From the NCBI RefSeq assembly GCF_023074835.1, contig NZ_JALLGW010000001.1, positions 1,364,001 through 1,428,000 of the forward strand: a DNA stretch of 64,000 bases, written 5' to 3'. Shown in pieces: positions 1-8,116 of this stretch. The notes under the pieces were generated by a model. The model had not been told where the DNA came from, did no database searches, and saw only the letters and a program-made list of their open reading frames with translations. The first letter of the stretch is position 1; the number at the start of each line of letters is the position of its first letter. This DNA comes from Halomarina salina. Lineage in GTDB: Archaea > Halobacteriota > Halobacteria > Halobacteriales > Haloarculaceae. The position numbers and the translations under genes are program-made.

Positions 1-1
1 C

Positions 2-526
2 GACATCGCCGAAGAGGAGGTCGACCTCGTCACCGCGAGCGCACTTCGAGGCGTGTTCCGCCCGCTAGAGAGCCGCGTCAACACCGTCAACGCGAACCAG
101 ATCGCCGAGGAGCGCGGCATCGATGTCACGGAGTCGAAGACCTCCCAGTCGGACGTGTTCCAGTCGCGGGTGAGCGTCATCGTCACCGACGGCGACAGCG
201 AGGTCCGCGTCTGCGGGACGCTGTTCGCGGGCGACGACCCGCGCATCGTCCAGATCGACGGCTACCGCGTGGACGCCATCCCCCACGGCCACATGCTCGT
301 CGCCCGCAACCACGACAAGCCCGGCGTCATCGGCCTCATCGGCACCGTCCTCGGCGACCACGACATCAACATCGCCGGGATGTTCAACGGCCGCGAGACC
401 ATCGGCGGCGAGGCGCTCACCGTCTACTCGCTCGACAGCGAGGTCCCCGAGGACGTCGTCGACGACATCGAGTCCGACGAGCGCATCATCCGCGCGCAGT
501 ATCTCGACCTGAACAACGAGGAGTAA
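2..526 (+). CDS. serA: D-3-phosphoglycerate dehydrogenase, C-terminal part (5' end outside window)
   Basis: The first step of serine synthesis oxidises 3-phosphoglycerate with NAD. Only the last 174 residues are present and the frame is open to the window edge. What remains is the allosteric substrate-binding region (about residues 20-85 of the fragment) followed by a C-terminal ACT domain, recognisable from the stretch around HDKPGVIGLIGTVLGDHDIN and the NIAGMFNGRE segment that usually binds serine in long-form SerA. The nucleotide-binding and catalytic domains lie upstream. The protein ends in an acidic tail before TAA. Confidence 0.93.
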   Translation, partial: DIAEEEVDLVTASALRGVFRPLESRVNTVNANQIAEERGIDVTESKTSQSDVFQSRVSVIVTDGDSEVRVCGTLFAGDDPRIVQIDGYRVDAIPHGHMLVARNHDKPGVIGLIGTVLGDHDINIAGMFNGRETIGGEALTVYSLDSEVPEDVVDDIESDERIIRAQYLDLNNEE

Positions 527-707
527 CCCGCCTCCTCTCCACGACCGGGACTCGTTCCACTGCGAACGTTCACGTAGAAAGCGGCGACCACCGCCGTCCG
601 TGTTCTGACGAACCGCTGCGAGCGGTCTCACGGGGCAGCACGACCTCACCCCGGAAGGGAGTTCGACACCGCCGCTCGCAGTCCGCCGCAGGTGTCGGCT
701 GTTCGAC

Positions 708-959
708 TCACTCCTCGTCGTCCCAGACGAGTTCGATACTCAACGACGCATCACAGGCGACGTCCCGATCGACGCTCTCGCTGTCTCCCTCGTCGCTCCC
801 GTAGCTGCGGCAGCGACCGGTCTCCAGTATCTCTGCGACGTAGGCGGGCGAGCCACAGCGCGGACAGTCGAGGTAGTGGCCGTCGTCGTCCTCGTGGAGC
901 GAGTCGGGTTCGAGTTCCATCCGGGCGGGTGCGGCGTCTCCGTCGATGTCGGTGCTCAT
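708..959 (-). CDS. Small acidic protein with a CPxC knuckle
   Basis: An 83-residue very acidic protein from ATG (MSTDIDGDAAP). An in-frame upstream extension to 1019 looks non-coding because it is not acidic. It has one clear zinc-knuckle half, CPRCGSPAY, and two further Cys (GRCRSY and VACDAS), so a single zinc site is possible. I do not recognise the family. It lies between serA and thrC, transcribed with thrC's orientation and 76 nt downstream of it. Function unknown. Confidence 0.6.
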   Translation of the reverse strand: MSTDIDGDAAPARMELEPDSLHEDDDGHYLDCPRCGSPAYVAEILETGRCRSYGSDEGDSESVDRDVACDASLSIELVWDDEE

Positions 960-1035
960 GCTACTGGGGACAGCAGAACCGGGGATAGCCGTGTGGCCTG
1001 CAGGGTCACGCCGGGTCACCGACTGGACCGACGAG

Positions 1036-2376
1036 CTACGGCAGGCGACGACGGAGTCGCCCGACGATGCTCGACGACCGTCCTTCGAGGTGCGCCAGCA
1101 CCGCGTCGGTGTCGTTGGCGACCGGTTCGGGGTCGCTCCCGGCGGCCGCGGCCGCGTCGGGGTCCTTCAGCAGGTGCCCCGTCGTGAGACAGACCACGTC
1201 CTCGCCCGCGTCGACCACCTCGTCCTCGCGGAGTCGGCGGAGGCCCGCCACGCTCGCGGCGCTGGCCGGTTCGACGCCGATACCCTCGGCCGCGAGCGCC
1301 CGCTGGGCGTCGGTTATCTCGTCGTCGGAGACGGCGACGGCCGTACCGTCGGTCTCGCGGATACCCGGCAGGGCCTTCGGCGCATTGACCGGGTTGCCGA
1401 TGCGGATGGCCGTGGCGATGGTCTCCACCTCGTCCCAGCGCCGCACCTCGTCGTTACCCTCCTCGACGGCCTCGACCATCGGCGCGGCTCCCTCGGCCTG
1501 GACGCCGGTGAGTTTCGGCACGTCGCCGGGGGCGAGCGCGTCGGCTTCGACGAGTTCGCGGAACACCTTGTACAGCGCGGCGGTGTTGCCCGCGTTACCC
1601 ACCGGCAGGACGATGCGGTCGGGGAACCTGCCCTCCTCGGCGTAGAACCGTTCGAGAATCTCGTAGCCGATGGTCTTCTGACCCTCCAGTCGGAAGGGGT
1701 TCAGCGAGTTCAGCAGGTACGCCTCGTCGCGGTTCGCGAGGTCCTGCACGATGTCGAGACAGGAGTCGAAGTTCCCGTCGACCTCCAGGATGCGCGCGCC
1801 GTGGAGGGCCGCTTGTGCGACCTTCCCGGCGGCGACCTTCCCGGTGGGGAGCAGGACGAGCGTCTCCAGCCCCGCCCGCCCACCGTACGCCGCCAGTGCG
1901 GCGCTCGTGTTGCCCGTCGACGCGCAGGCGAGGCGGTCGACGCCGAGTTCCTGGGCGACGCGGACGCCCACGGTCATCCCGCGGTCCTTGAAACTCCCCG
2001 TCGGGTTCATCCCCTCGTGTTTGATGCGGAGGTTGCGGACGCCGAGGTCCTCCTCCAGTCGCGGGGCCTCGTACAGCGGCGTGTCGCCCTCGGGGAGCGA
2101 GACGCCCTCCTCGAACGGGAGCGCTGCGCTGTATCGCCAGACGCCGAGGCTGTCGCCGTCGGCGACGGTCGGGCGGGCGGTGTCGCCGTCACCGTCGCCG
2201 AAGTCGGCGAACGTCGGGTACTCCTCGTAGCGCGCCTCCAGCAGGCCGCCGCACTCGGAACAGGTGTAGATTACCTCCTCGAACGGCGCGAACGTCTCGC
2301 CGCACTCGATGCAGGCCAGCCAGACGCCGTCGTCGGCCGTCTCGGGCGTCTCCGTCGAGAGGTCCAGGTCTGCCAT
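1036..2376 (-). CDS. thrC: Threonine synthase
   Basis: A PLP enzyme that converts O-phosphohomoserine to threonine. It is 446 aa from the ATG reading MADLDLS; the longer ORF adds nine non-conserved residues. The N-terminus has a zinc-ribbon typical of archaeal ThrC (CIECGETF then CSECGGLLEARY, about residues 24-47). The PLP-lysine motif NPTGSFKDRGM is near residue 130, followed by the CASTGNTSAALAAYGGRAG phosphate-binding region and, later, LPVGNAGNTAALY. It is a single gene with no operon partner except possibly the small protein downstream. Confidence 0.95.
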   Translation of the reverse strand: MADLDLSTETPETADDGVWLACIECGETFAPFEEVIYTCSECGGLLEARYEEYPTFADFGDGDGDTARPTVADGDSLGVWRYSAALPFEEGVSLPEGDTPLYEAPRLEEDLGVRNLRIKHEGMNPTGSFKDRGMTVGVRVAQELGVDRLACASTGNTSAALAAYGGRAGLETLVLLPTGKVAAGKVAQAALHGARILEVDGNFDSCLDIVQDLANRDEAYLLNSLNPFRLEGQKTIGYEILERFYAEEGRFPDRIVLPVGNAGNTAALYKVFRELVEADALAPGDVPKLTGVQAEGAAPMVEAVEEGNDEVRRWDEVETIATAIRIGNPVNAPKALPGIRETDGTAVAVSDDEITDAQRALAAEGIGVEPASAASVAGLRRLREDEVVDAGEDVVCLTTGHLLKDPDAAAAAGSDPEPVANDTDAVLAHLEGRSSSIVGRLRRRLP

Positions 2377-2443
2377 TGGCGCACCTGCGAGGGTGCGGAC
2401 CAAAAAGCGGCCGGTCCGCGCGGGTTCTGCCGCGCCCGGCGAA

Positions 2444-2821
2444 CTACTCGCCGTACTCGTCGATGCGGTCGTGAACGTACGCCGACCACTCGTCGAGCGT
2501 CTCGTGCATCATCCCCTTCGCCTCGTCGAGCGGCGTCGCGGTGTACTGGTAGACGTGGCCGCCCCCGTCGAGGAGGCGGCGTCGGCGTTCGGCGAGGCCC
2601 TTCTCGCGCAGCGTCGACAGCGATCGGTTGACGTTCGAGCGGTCGCGGTCGACCACCTCGGCGAGTTCGGCGACGGTCGTACCGGGGTTGTCGAGCAACG
2701 TGAGGTACGTCTCGGACTCGTGGTGCTGGACGCCGAAGACGCAGGCGAGGACGTCGGCGAACGACGGCGCTTCGTCGACCATCAGTTCGCGGAACTGGTT
2801 CGGACTCGGGTCCGGGTCCAT
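2444..2821 (-). CDS. Winged-helix transcriptional regulator (TrmB/MarR-like)
   Basis: A 125 aa DNA-binding protein. Residues 35-100 form a winged helix: the AELAEVVDRDRSNVNRSLST segment is a clear helix-turn-helix and the following GLAERRRRLLDGGGHVYQYT is a basic wing. The C-terminal helix (MMHETLDEWSAYVHDRIDEYG) probably dimerises. This matches small single-domain haloarchaeal regulators. It lies 67 nt upstream of thrC in the same orientation, but nothing shows that it controls thrC. Target unknown. Confidence 0.82.
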   Translation of the reverse strand: MDPDPSPNQFRELMVDEAPSFADVLACVFGVQHHESETYLTLLDNPGTTVAELAEVVDRDRSNVNRSLSTLREKGLAERRRRLLDGGGHVYQYTATPLDEAKGMMHETLDEWSAYVHDRIDEYGE

Positions 2822-2857
2822 GAGGGGGAGTACGGTCGAACTGTGGATAAATCCACG

Positions 2858-3094
2858 TTACGCGTCGGCCGCGTAGCCGTTCTTCACGATGCAGGTCCGC
2901 ATCTCCTCGGCGGTGGGGTGCTTGTGGAGGCGCGTCGGCGTGTCGCAGTAGTACGTCTCGCCGTCGAAACGCAGCGTCACCTCGTGCGGCTCGTCGAGGA
3001 AGGTCGTCGTGACGACGATGCGTTCGCCCGCTTCGAGTCGTTCGAGCAGTTCGTCGGTGCTGTACTCGCCCGCGTCCACCGTAGTCGGCCCACC
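2858..3094 (-). CDS. Small conserved haloarchaeal-type protein
   Basis: A 78 aa acidic soluble protein starting at ATG (MGGPTTVDAGEY); upstream in-frame residues to 3160 look like promoter DNA. The middle reads as a small beta-sheet (GERIVVTTTFLDEPHEVTLRF, DGETYYCDTPT) followed by a basic-acidic helix (EEMRTCIVKNGYA). I have no family name to offer. It lies 36 nt upstream of the winged-helix regulator on the same strand, so the two may be co-transcribed. Confidence 0.65.
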   Translation of the reverse strand, partial: GGPTTVDAGEYSTDELLERLEAGERIVVTTTFLDEPHEVTLRFDGETYYCDTPTRLHKHPTAEEMRTCIVKNGYAADA

Positions 3095-3239
3095 CATCGT
3101 CCGTACTGAGGAAGCGACGACCAAGAGTGTTCGTTCGGGGGCATGGTTCACCGTCCACACGGCGACACGATATCAGTGACATGCCCGAATTCGGACCAGA
3201 GGAAGGCTGAATACCTCGAACAGCGTATTGTGTGTCGCT

Positions 3240-3725
3240 ATGGCTTCAACAGCACGCACCCCAGAGACCACGATAGTAGAGTCCACGACCACGCAGAGCC
3301 GGTGGCTCGGCTCCATCGGTGACGGCATCCTCGCCGGCGTCGCCATGGGCGTCGTGATGGCGTTCGCGATGCCCGAGATGCTCGACGAGGCAATCCCCGC
3401 CCTGTACGGACAGGAAGGGGCGCTCGTCGGCGTCACGGCGCACCTCGCACACGCGGCCGTCTTCGGCCTCCTGTTCGCCGCTATCGTCCGATTCGGGAAC
3501 CTCTCGCGGTACACCGACGACGTCACGACCAGCACGGCGCTCGGCCTCGCATACGGCCTCGTCCTGTGGATACTCGCCGCGAGCGTCGTCATGCCCGCCT
3601 GGCTCGACGCGATGAACGTCGCTGGCGCACCCGCCATCCCGACGTTCGACACGATGTCGCTCCTCGGCCACGCCGTCTTCGGCGTCGTCCTCGGCGCGCT
3701 CTACCCGTACCTCAAGCGGTACTAG
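3240..3725 (+). CDS. Four-helix integral membrane protein
   Basis: 161 aa from the ATG at 3240. A polar N-terminus is followed by four hydrophobic helices: around GILAGVAMGVVMAFAMP, TAHLAHAAVFGLLFAAIV, ALGLAYGLVLWILAASVV and LLGHAVFGVVLGALYPYL. His residues in helices 2 and 4 (HLAHA, GHAVFG) and the repeated MP dipeptides could be structural. Similar haloarchaeal proteins are sometimes labelled histidine kinase, but no kinase domain is present. Function unknown. Confidence 0.8.
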   Translation: MASTARTPETTIVESTTTQSRWLGSIGDGILAGVAMGVVMAFAMPEMLDEAIPALYGQEGALVGVTAHLAHAAVFGLLFAAIVRFGNLSRYTDDVTTSTALGLAYGLVLWILAASVVMPAWLDAMNVAGAPAIPTFDTMSLLGHAVFGVVLGALYPYLKRY

Positions 3726-3818
3726 AACGACTTTTTCGGACCGCAACGCGACGGAGAGCGCCGCGTGCGGTTCAGGAGTGGTGTACGGGCAGGCTATCCA
3801 CTACCTGTTACTACGCCG

Positions 3819-4769
3819 TCACTGGTCGAGCAGCCACGTCAACAGCGCCTTCTGGGCGTGCAGGCGGTTCTCGGCCTGGTCCCAGACGAGGGAGCGCTCG
3901 GACTCGATGACGGCGTCGGTTATCTCCTCGCCGCGGTGGGCGGGCAGGCAGTGCATCACCGCCGCGTCCGTCCCGGCGAGCAGGTCCTCGTCCAGTTGGA
4001 AGCCGCCCTCGGTGAACGTCTCCAGCTTCGCCTCCCGCTGGTCCTCCTGGCCCATGCTCACCCAGACGTCCGTGTAGCAGACGTCCGCGTCCGCGACGGC
4101 CGCCGCTGGGTCGTCGGTGACGGTCGGTCGCGCGCCGAGGTCGGCCGCGCGGTCCAGCACCGCATCGTCGATGCCGTACTCCGCGGGTGTCGCCACCGAG
4201 ACGTCCAGTCCGGCCAGCGCGGCCCCGACGACGAACGACTGGGCGACGTTGTTGCCGTCGCCGACCCACGCGACGCTGGCGTCGTCGCCGAACCGTTCGC
4301 GGATGGTCAGCAGGTCGGCGAGCGTCTGACACGGGTGGGCCGCGTCCGTGAGGCCGTTGACGATGGGGACGGTGGCGTACTCGGCGAGTTCGACCACCTC
4401 CGCGTGGTCGAACGTCCGCGCCATCACGACGTCCACGTAGCACGACAGCGTCCGCGAGATGTCCTTCCCGGGTTCGCGTCCGCCGAGGCCGATGTCGTCG
4501 GGACCGAGGAAGACGGCGTGACCGCCCAGTTGCGTCATCCCCGTCTCGAAGGAGACGCGGGTGCGCGTCGAGGGCTTCTCGAACACCATCGCGAGCGTCT
4601 GGCCCGCGAGGTAGCGATGCGGCGTCCCCGACGCCTGCGCCGCCTTCAGCGCCGTCGCCCGGTCGAGTATCTCCGTCAGTTCGTCGGGCGAGAGGTCGTC
4701 GATGTCGAGCAGGTGGCGCGGCCCGTCGCTCGTCGCCTCGTCCGCGCTCTCGTCGGTCGAGACGCCCAT
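3819..4769 (-). CDS. argF: Ornithine carbamoyltransferase
   Basis: Makes citrulline from ornithine and carbamoyl phosphate. 316 aa, the usual family length. It shows the carbamoyl-phosphate motif STRTRVSFETG (near residue 53), HPCQTLADLLT, and the ornithine-loop region HCLPAHRGEEITDAV near the C-terminus. It is the last gene of the lysW-argF run. Its ATG shares one base with the TGA of lysK; an in-frame GTG one codon earlier would give a 4-base overlap. Confidence 0.96.
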   Translation of the reverse strand: MGVSTDESADEATSDGPRHLLDIDDLSPDELTEILDRATALKAAQASGTPHRYLAGQTLAMVFEKPSTRTRVSFETGMTQLGGHAVFLGPDDIGLGGREPGKDISRTLSCYVDVVMARTFDHAEVVELAEYATVPIVNGLTDAAHPCQTLADLLTIRERFGDDASVAWVGDGNNVAQSFVVGAALAGLDVSVATPAEYGIDDAVLDRAADLGARPTVTDDPAAAVADADVCYTDVWVSMGQEDQREAKLETFTEGGFQLDEDLLAGTDAAVMHCLPAHRGEEITDAVIESERSLVWDQAENRLHAQKALLTWLLDQ

Positions 4770-5911
4770 CACGCGTCACCTCCGAGCGTCTGGGCGACCG
4801 ATTCGAGCACCGCGACCGAGCGGTCGAACTCGGCCAGCGGGAGGCGCTCGTCGGGCGCGTGGTCGAGGTCGGAGTCGCCCGGCCCGTACGTCGCCATCGG
4901 GCAGTCCCACGCCTCGGCGTAGAGGTTCACGTCGGCCGTCCCCGTCTTGCGCAGCAGACGCGGGTCGCCGCCCGCCTCGCGGATGGCGACGCGGAACGCG
5001 CGGGCCACCTCGGTCCGGGGGCTGGTCATGACGGGCGGGATGGCGTCGTGCCAGTGGACGCTGCCGCCGTTCAGTTCCCGCTCGACGCGTTCGCGCACGT
5101 CGTCGGTGGTCATCGCGGGCGGGACGCGGAACTGCACGTCCATCGTCGCCTCGACGGCGAGGCCGTCGTCGCTCGTGCCGCCCTCCACGCTGGTCGGCTT
5201 CGGCGTCACCTGCTCGAAGACGGGCGACCACTCGTCGCCCTCGCCGGGTTCGAACGCCGCCTCGACGCGCGACCACCACTGGAGCGCGTCCTGGATGGCG
5301 TTGTTCTGCGGGCGTGAGGTGTGGCCCGACTCGCTGGTGGCGACGTAGCGCCCCGCCAGCAGACCGCGGTAGCCGAGCGTGATGCCGTCCCAGCCCGAGG
5401 GTTCGCCGTTGACGAGCGTCTCGGGGGCCTCGCGGTCGGTGACGAGGTGACGCGCCCCGCGCGAGTCCGTCTCCTCGCCGACGACGCCGACGAACGAGAC
5501 GCCGGTGTTCACCGCCGCGACGGCCATCGCCGCGAGCGGTCCGGTCGCGTCGACGCTCCCGCGACCCCACAGTTCGGGGCCGCCGTCGCCGTCGTCCCCT
5601 CCGGCGGTTTCACCGCCTTGGTCTCGGGACGACGAAGTCGTCCCGCTCTCCTCGACCCGGACCGGAATCTCGCCGGGCACCGTGTCGACGTGGGAGGTGA
5701 GGAGCACCGCGTCGTCCGCGGGTGCGCGAACGTTGCCGACCTCGTCCAGCCACGCCTCGCGGCCGTGGTCCTCGAAGAACGCCACGAGCAGGTCGCACGC
5801 CTCGCGCTCCTCGCCCGACACCGACGGCGTCGAGACGAGCGCCTCCAGCAGGTCGCGTGCCTCCTGCTCGGAGACGCCCGCGTCCGTCGCGCACTCGGAG
5901 GAGGCGTTCAC
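4769..5911 (-). CDS. lysK: LysW-ornithine (or acetylornithine/lysine) hydrolase, M20 peptidase
   Basis: Releases ornithine (and possibly lysine) from the LysW carrier. 380 aa, starting at a GTG that overlaps the argD stop by 4 nt. M20 metal ligands are visible: SHVDTVPGE (near residue 73), GSVDATGP, GVVGEETDSRGA with the catalytic Glu pair, NGEPSGWDG, and a late His in DLDHAPDERLPLAEF. The stretch between the first two metal motifs carries an odd Ser/Gly/Asp-rich linker (SSSRDQGGETAGGDDGDGG) encoded by two DNA hairpins; see the repeat entry. argE is the older name in haloarchaea. Confidence 0.93.
   Translation of the reverse strand: MNASSECATDAGVSEQEARDLLEALVSTPSVSGEEREACDLLVAFFEDHGREAWLDEVGNVRAPADDAVLLTSHVDTVPGEIPVRVEESGTTSSSRDQGGETAGGDDGDGGPELWGRGSVDATGPLAAMAVAAVNTGVSFVGVVGEETDSRGARHLVTDREAPETLVNGEPSGWDGITLGYRGLLAGRYVATSESGHTSRPQNNAIQDALQWWSRVEAAFEPGEGDEWSPVFEQVTPKPTSVEGGTSDDGLAVEATMDVQFRVPPAMTTDDVRERVERELNGGSVHWHDAIPPVMTSPRTEVARAFRVAIREAGGDPRLLRKTGTADVNLYAEAWDCPMATYGPGDSDLDHAPDERLPLAEFDRSVAVLESVAQTLGGDA
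5604..5645. repeat. Two adjacent perfect hairpins inside lysK
   Basis: GGCGGTTTCACCGCC at 5604-5618 and GGGACGACGAAGTCGTCCC at 5627-5645 are perfect inverted repeats with 3-nt loops, 8 nt apart. They encode the low-complexity linker of the M20 hydrolase between conserved motifs and keep the frame. I read this as a short palindromic insertion tolerated in a surface loop. The insertion history is inference. Confidence 0.75.
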
Positions 5912-7035
5912 CCCATCACCTCCGCGAGCGCGTCGACGACCTGTTCGCAGTGCGCCTCCTCCACGACGAGCGGCGGGAGCAGGCGCAGGACGGAGCGGCC
6001 CGCCGGGAGCGCGAGCACCTGGTGGCTCATCGCCAGCTTCGGGAGCAGACGGTTCGCGCCGCGTTTCACCTCGACGCCGACCATCAGGCCCGTCCCGCGC
6101 ACGTCGCGCACGTCGTCGCCGATGGCTCCCTGTAGCTCGGTCAGCAGGTGGTCGCCCATCGAGGCGGCGTGGCCGGGCAGGTTCTCGTCGACCAGCACGT
6201 CGAGCGTCGCGTTCGCCGCCGCGGCGACGACGGGCCCGCCCGAGAACGTCGAGCCGTGGGGGCCAGCGTCCTCGGCGACCCAGTCCTTGCAGAGCGTCGC
6301 GCCGAGCGGCAGACCGCTGGCGATGCCCTTCGCCGTCGTCAGGATGTCGGGCGTCACACCGTGGTGCTCGCAGGCCCAGAACTCGCCGGTGCGACCGAGC
6401 CCGGTCTGTATCTCGTCCATCACCATGGCCGCGCCGTGGTCGTCGCAGGCCTCGCGAACGGACTGGAGATACCCCTCCGGCGCGGGGTTGACGCCTCCCT
6501 CGCCCTGCATCGGTTCGAGGATGACGGCGGCCGTCTCGTCGTCGACGGCGTCGGCCATCGCGTCGCCGTCGCCGTACTCGACGAACTCGACGCCGCCAGC
6601 GACCGGTTCGAACGGGTCGCGGTACTTGTTCTTCCACGTCGTCGCCAGCGCGCCCATCGTCCGGCCGTGGAACGCACGCGTGGTGGCGACTATCTTCGAG
6701 CGGCCGGTCGCGCTCCGGGCGAACTTCAGCGCGGCCTCGTTCGCCTCCGTCCCCGAGTTGCAGAGCCAGACGTTCTCGCAGTCGCCCGGCCCGAGCGAGG
6801 CGAGGCGCTCGTACAGGCCGTCGCGCACGTCGACGGGGTACGACCCCTGGACGTACAGCAACTCCGCGGCCTGCTTCTGGATGGCCTCGACGACGTCCGG
6901 GTGGCAGTGGCCGACCGGCGTGACGGCGTACGACGCGCCGAAGTCGAGGAACTCGGTATCCGAGTCGTCGTAGAGGTGGACGCCCTCGCCGCGGTCGATG
7001 CGCAGCGGTTTCTCCGAGAAGACGAAGCCGCTCAC
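5908..7035 (-). CDS. argD: LysW-glutamate-semialdehyde / acetylornithine aminotransferase
   Basis: A class III PLP aminotransferase that makes the amino-protected ornithine intermediate. 375 aa, starting at a GTG whose GTGA overlaps the argB stop. Family marks: ASYAVTPVGHCHPDVVEAI near residue 35, NSGTEANEAALKFAR near 93, MDEIQTGLGRTGEFW near 205, and the PLP lysine in TTAKGIASGLPLGA near 235. In archaea with LysW this enzyme often serves both arginine and lysine branches. Here the argG/argH context points to arginine. Confidence 0.95.
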   Translation of the reverse strand: MSGFVFSEKPLRIDRGEGVHLYDDSDTEFLDFGASYAVTPVGHCHPDVVEAIQKQAAELLYVQGSYPVDVRDGLYERLASLGPGDCENVWLCNSGTEANEAALKFARSATGRSKIVATTRAFHGRTMGALATTWKNKYRDPFEPVAGGVEFVEYGDGDAMADAVDDETAAVILEPMQGEGGVNPAPEGYLQSVREACDDHGAAMVMDEIQTGLGRTGEFWACEHHGVTPDILTTAKGIASGLPLGATLCKDWVAEDAGPHGSTFSGGPVVAAAANATLDVLVDENLPGHAASMGDHLLTELQGAIGDDVRDVRGTGLMVGVEVKRGANRLLPKLAMSHQVLALPAGRSVLRLLPPLVVEEAHCEQVVDALAEVMG

Positions 7036-7898
7036 TGTCCGACCTCCGTCGCCTCAGTGGCGTCGTCCGTCGCCAGCGCGCCGGGGAGTATCGTCGTCCC
7101 GGCACCGTCGAGCGCACCGCTGACGGGTGCGTCGGCGTTCGCGTCGCCGACGACCACGCTCGACGCGCCTCCCTCCAGCGCCTCCGTCGCCGCCATCACC
7201 TTCCGGGTCATGAACCCCTCGGCGGCGTCGGTGAGCACGTCGTAGTCCGCCGCGGAGTCCACCACGTCGATGACCGAGTCGGGGTCGTCGAGGTCCGCGA
7301 GGACGCCCGGCACGTCCGTCAGCAGGACGAGGTCGGCGTCCAGCGCCCCCGCGACAGCCGCCGCGGCGCGGTCGGCGTCGGAGTTGACCGCCAGCCACTG
7401 GTCCTCATCCTTCGCCAGCATCGGAACGGTCACGACGGGCGTGTAGCCGCCCGCGAGCAAGGTGTCGAGGAGGTCGGCGTCGACCTGCTTCACGGTCCCC
7501 GAGTGGTCGCCGCGGCGGATCTTCTGCTTCCCGTCCTCGACGACGCGCACGGCGGACTTCCGGGGACCTTTCAGCAGGCCGCCGTCCACACCGGAGAGAC
7601 CGACGGCGTTCACGCCCGCGTTCTGCAGGCCGACGACGAGGTCGGTGTTCAGCTTGCCGGGCAGCACCATCGAGAACACCTCCATCGTGCGCTCGTCGGT
7701 GAACCGCCCGACGACGCCAGACGGCGTCTCGACGTACTCCGGGTCCTCACCGAGCGATTCGAGGGTGTCGTCCACCGCCGTCGACCCGCCGTGGACGACG
7801 ACGACCTGTTCGCCGTCCGCTACGAGGTCGGCGATGTCCTCCAGCGCGCCCTCGGGGTTCACCGCCCGAGCGCCGCCGATTTTGACGACCACCGTCAT
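7032..7898 (-). CDS. argB: LysW-glutamate kinase / acetylglutamate kinase
   Basis: Phosphorylates the carrier-bound glutamate gamma-carboxyl. 288 aa from ATG (MTVVVKIGGARAV); the longer ORF to 8063 is intergenic DNA. An amino-acid kinase fold is evident from VVKIGG at the N-terminus, VVHGGSTAVDD near residue 38, GLSGVDGGLL near 125, NSDADRAAAAVAGAL near 195 and LLTDVPGVL. It is separated from argC by a 218-nt gap containing an inverted-repeat element, the largest gap of the operon. Confidence 0.95.
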   Translation of the reverse strand: MTVVVKIGGARAVNPEGALEDIADLVADGEQVVVVHGGSTAVDDTLESLGEDPEYVETPSGVVGRFTDERTMEVFSMVLPGKLNTDLVVGLQNAGVNAVGLSGVDGGLLKGPRKSAVRVVEDGKQKIRRGDHSGTVKQVDADLLDTLLAGGYTPVVTVPMLAKDEDQWLAVNSDADRAAAAVAGALDADLVLLTDVPGVLADLDDPDSVIDVVDSAADYDVLTDAAEGFMTRKVMAATEALEGGASSVVVGDANADAPVSGALDGAGTTILPGALATDDATEATEVGQ

Positions 7899-8116
7899 GC
7901 GGCGGCCACCTCGGTACGGGTGGGACTGGAAGGGGCCGCGCTCTGCACGAAGCACGACGACGTAAGCACTGGAGCGAACGAGCGTAGCGAGTGAGCGAAG
8001 CGCGCAGCGAGTCGCGCGAGTGCAGAGCGCGGGGGCTTCCGAGCCGTCGCTGTCGTTTCCCACTCAATCGCCCGTCCACTCAAAATCGTATCTGCGTTGA
8101 AAGTCATCGAGATCAC
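7895..8116 (-). CDS. Doubtful 73-aa ORF bridging argC and argB
   Basis: A GTG directly after the argC TAG opens a frame that closes with a TGA overlapping the argB ATG (ATGA). The translation (VISMTFNADTILSGRA...) is Ser/Ala/Arg-rich and not acidic, and most of it is encoded by the inverted-repeat element at 7928-8040. It may not make a useful protein, but it could carry ribosomes to argB. Two other gaps of this operon are bridged in the same way. Confidence 0.25.
   Translation of the reverse strand: MISMTFNADTILSGRAIEWETTATARKPPRSALARLAARFAHSLRSFAPVLTSSCFVQSAAPSSPTRTEVAAA
7928..8040. repeat. 113-bp inverted-repeat element between argC and argB
   Basis: The left end (7928-7948) and right end (8020-8040) are about 21-nt inverted repeats with three mismatches; the core GCGCTCTGCAC/GTGCAGAGCGC is perfect. 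The interior holds the GAGCGAACGAGCGTAGCGAG-type sequence that recurs between genes of this window (53.4 kb). It looks like a MITE-like palindromic element sitting in an operon gap. I see no obvious target-site duplication. Confidence 0.7.

Noticed and set aside
946-2631. Very long ORFs antisense to real genes (for example opposite thrC, argH-argG and the helicase)
   Set aside because: GC-rich codons leave few stops on the other strand; the translations are Arg/Pro-rich shadows without domains.
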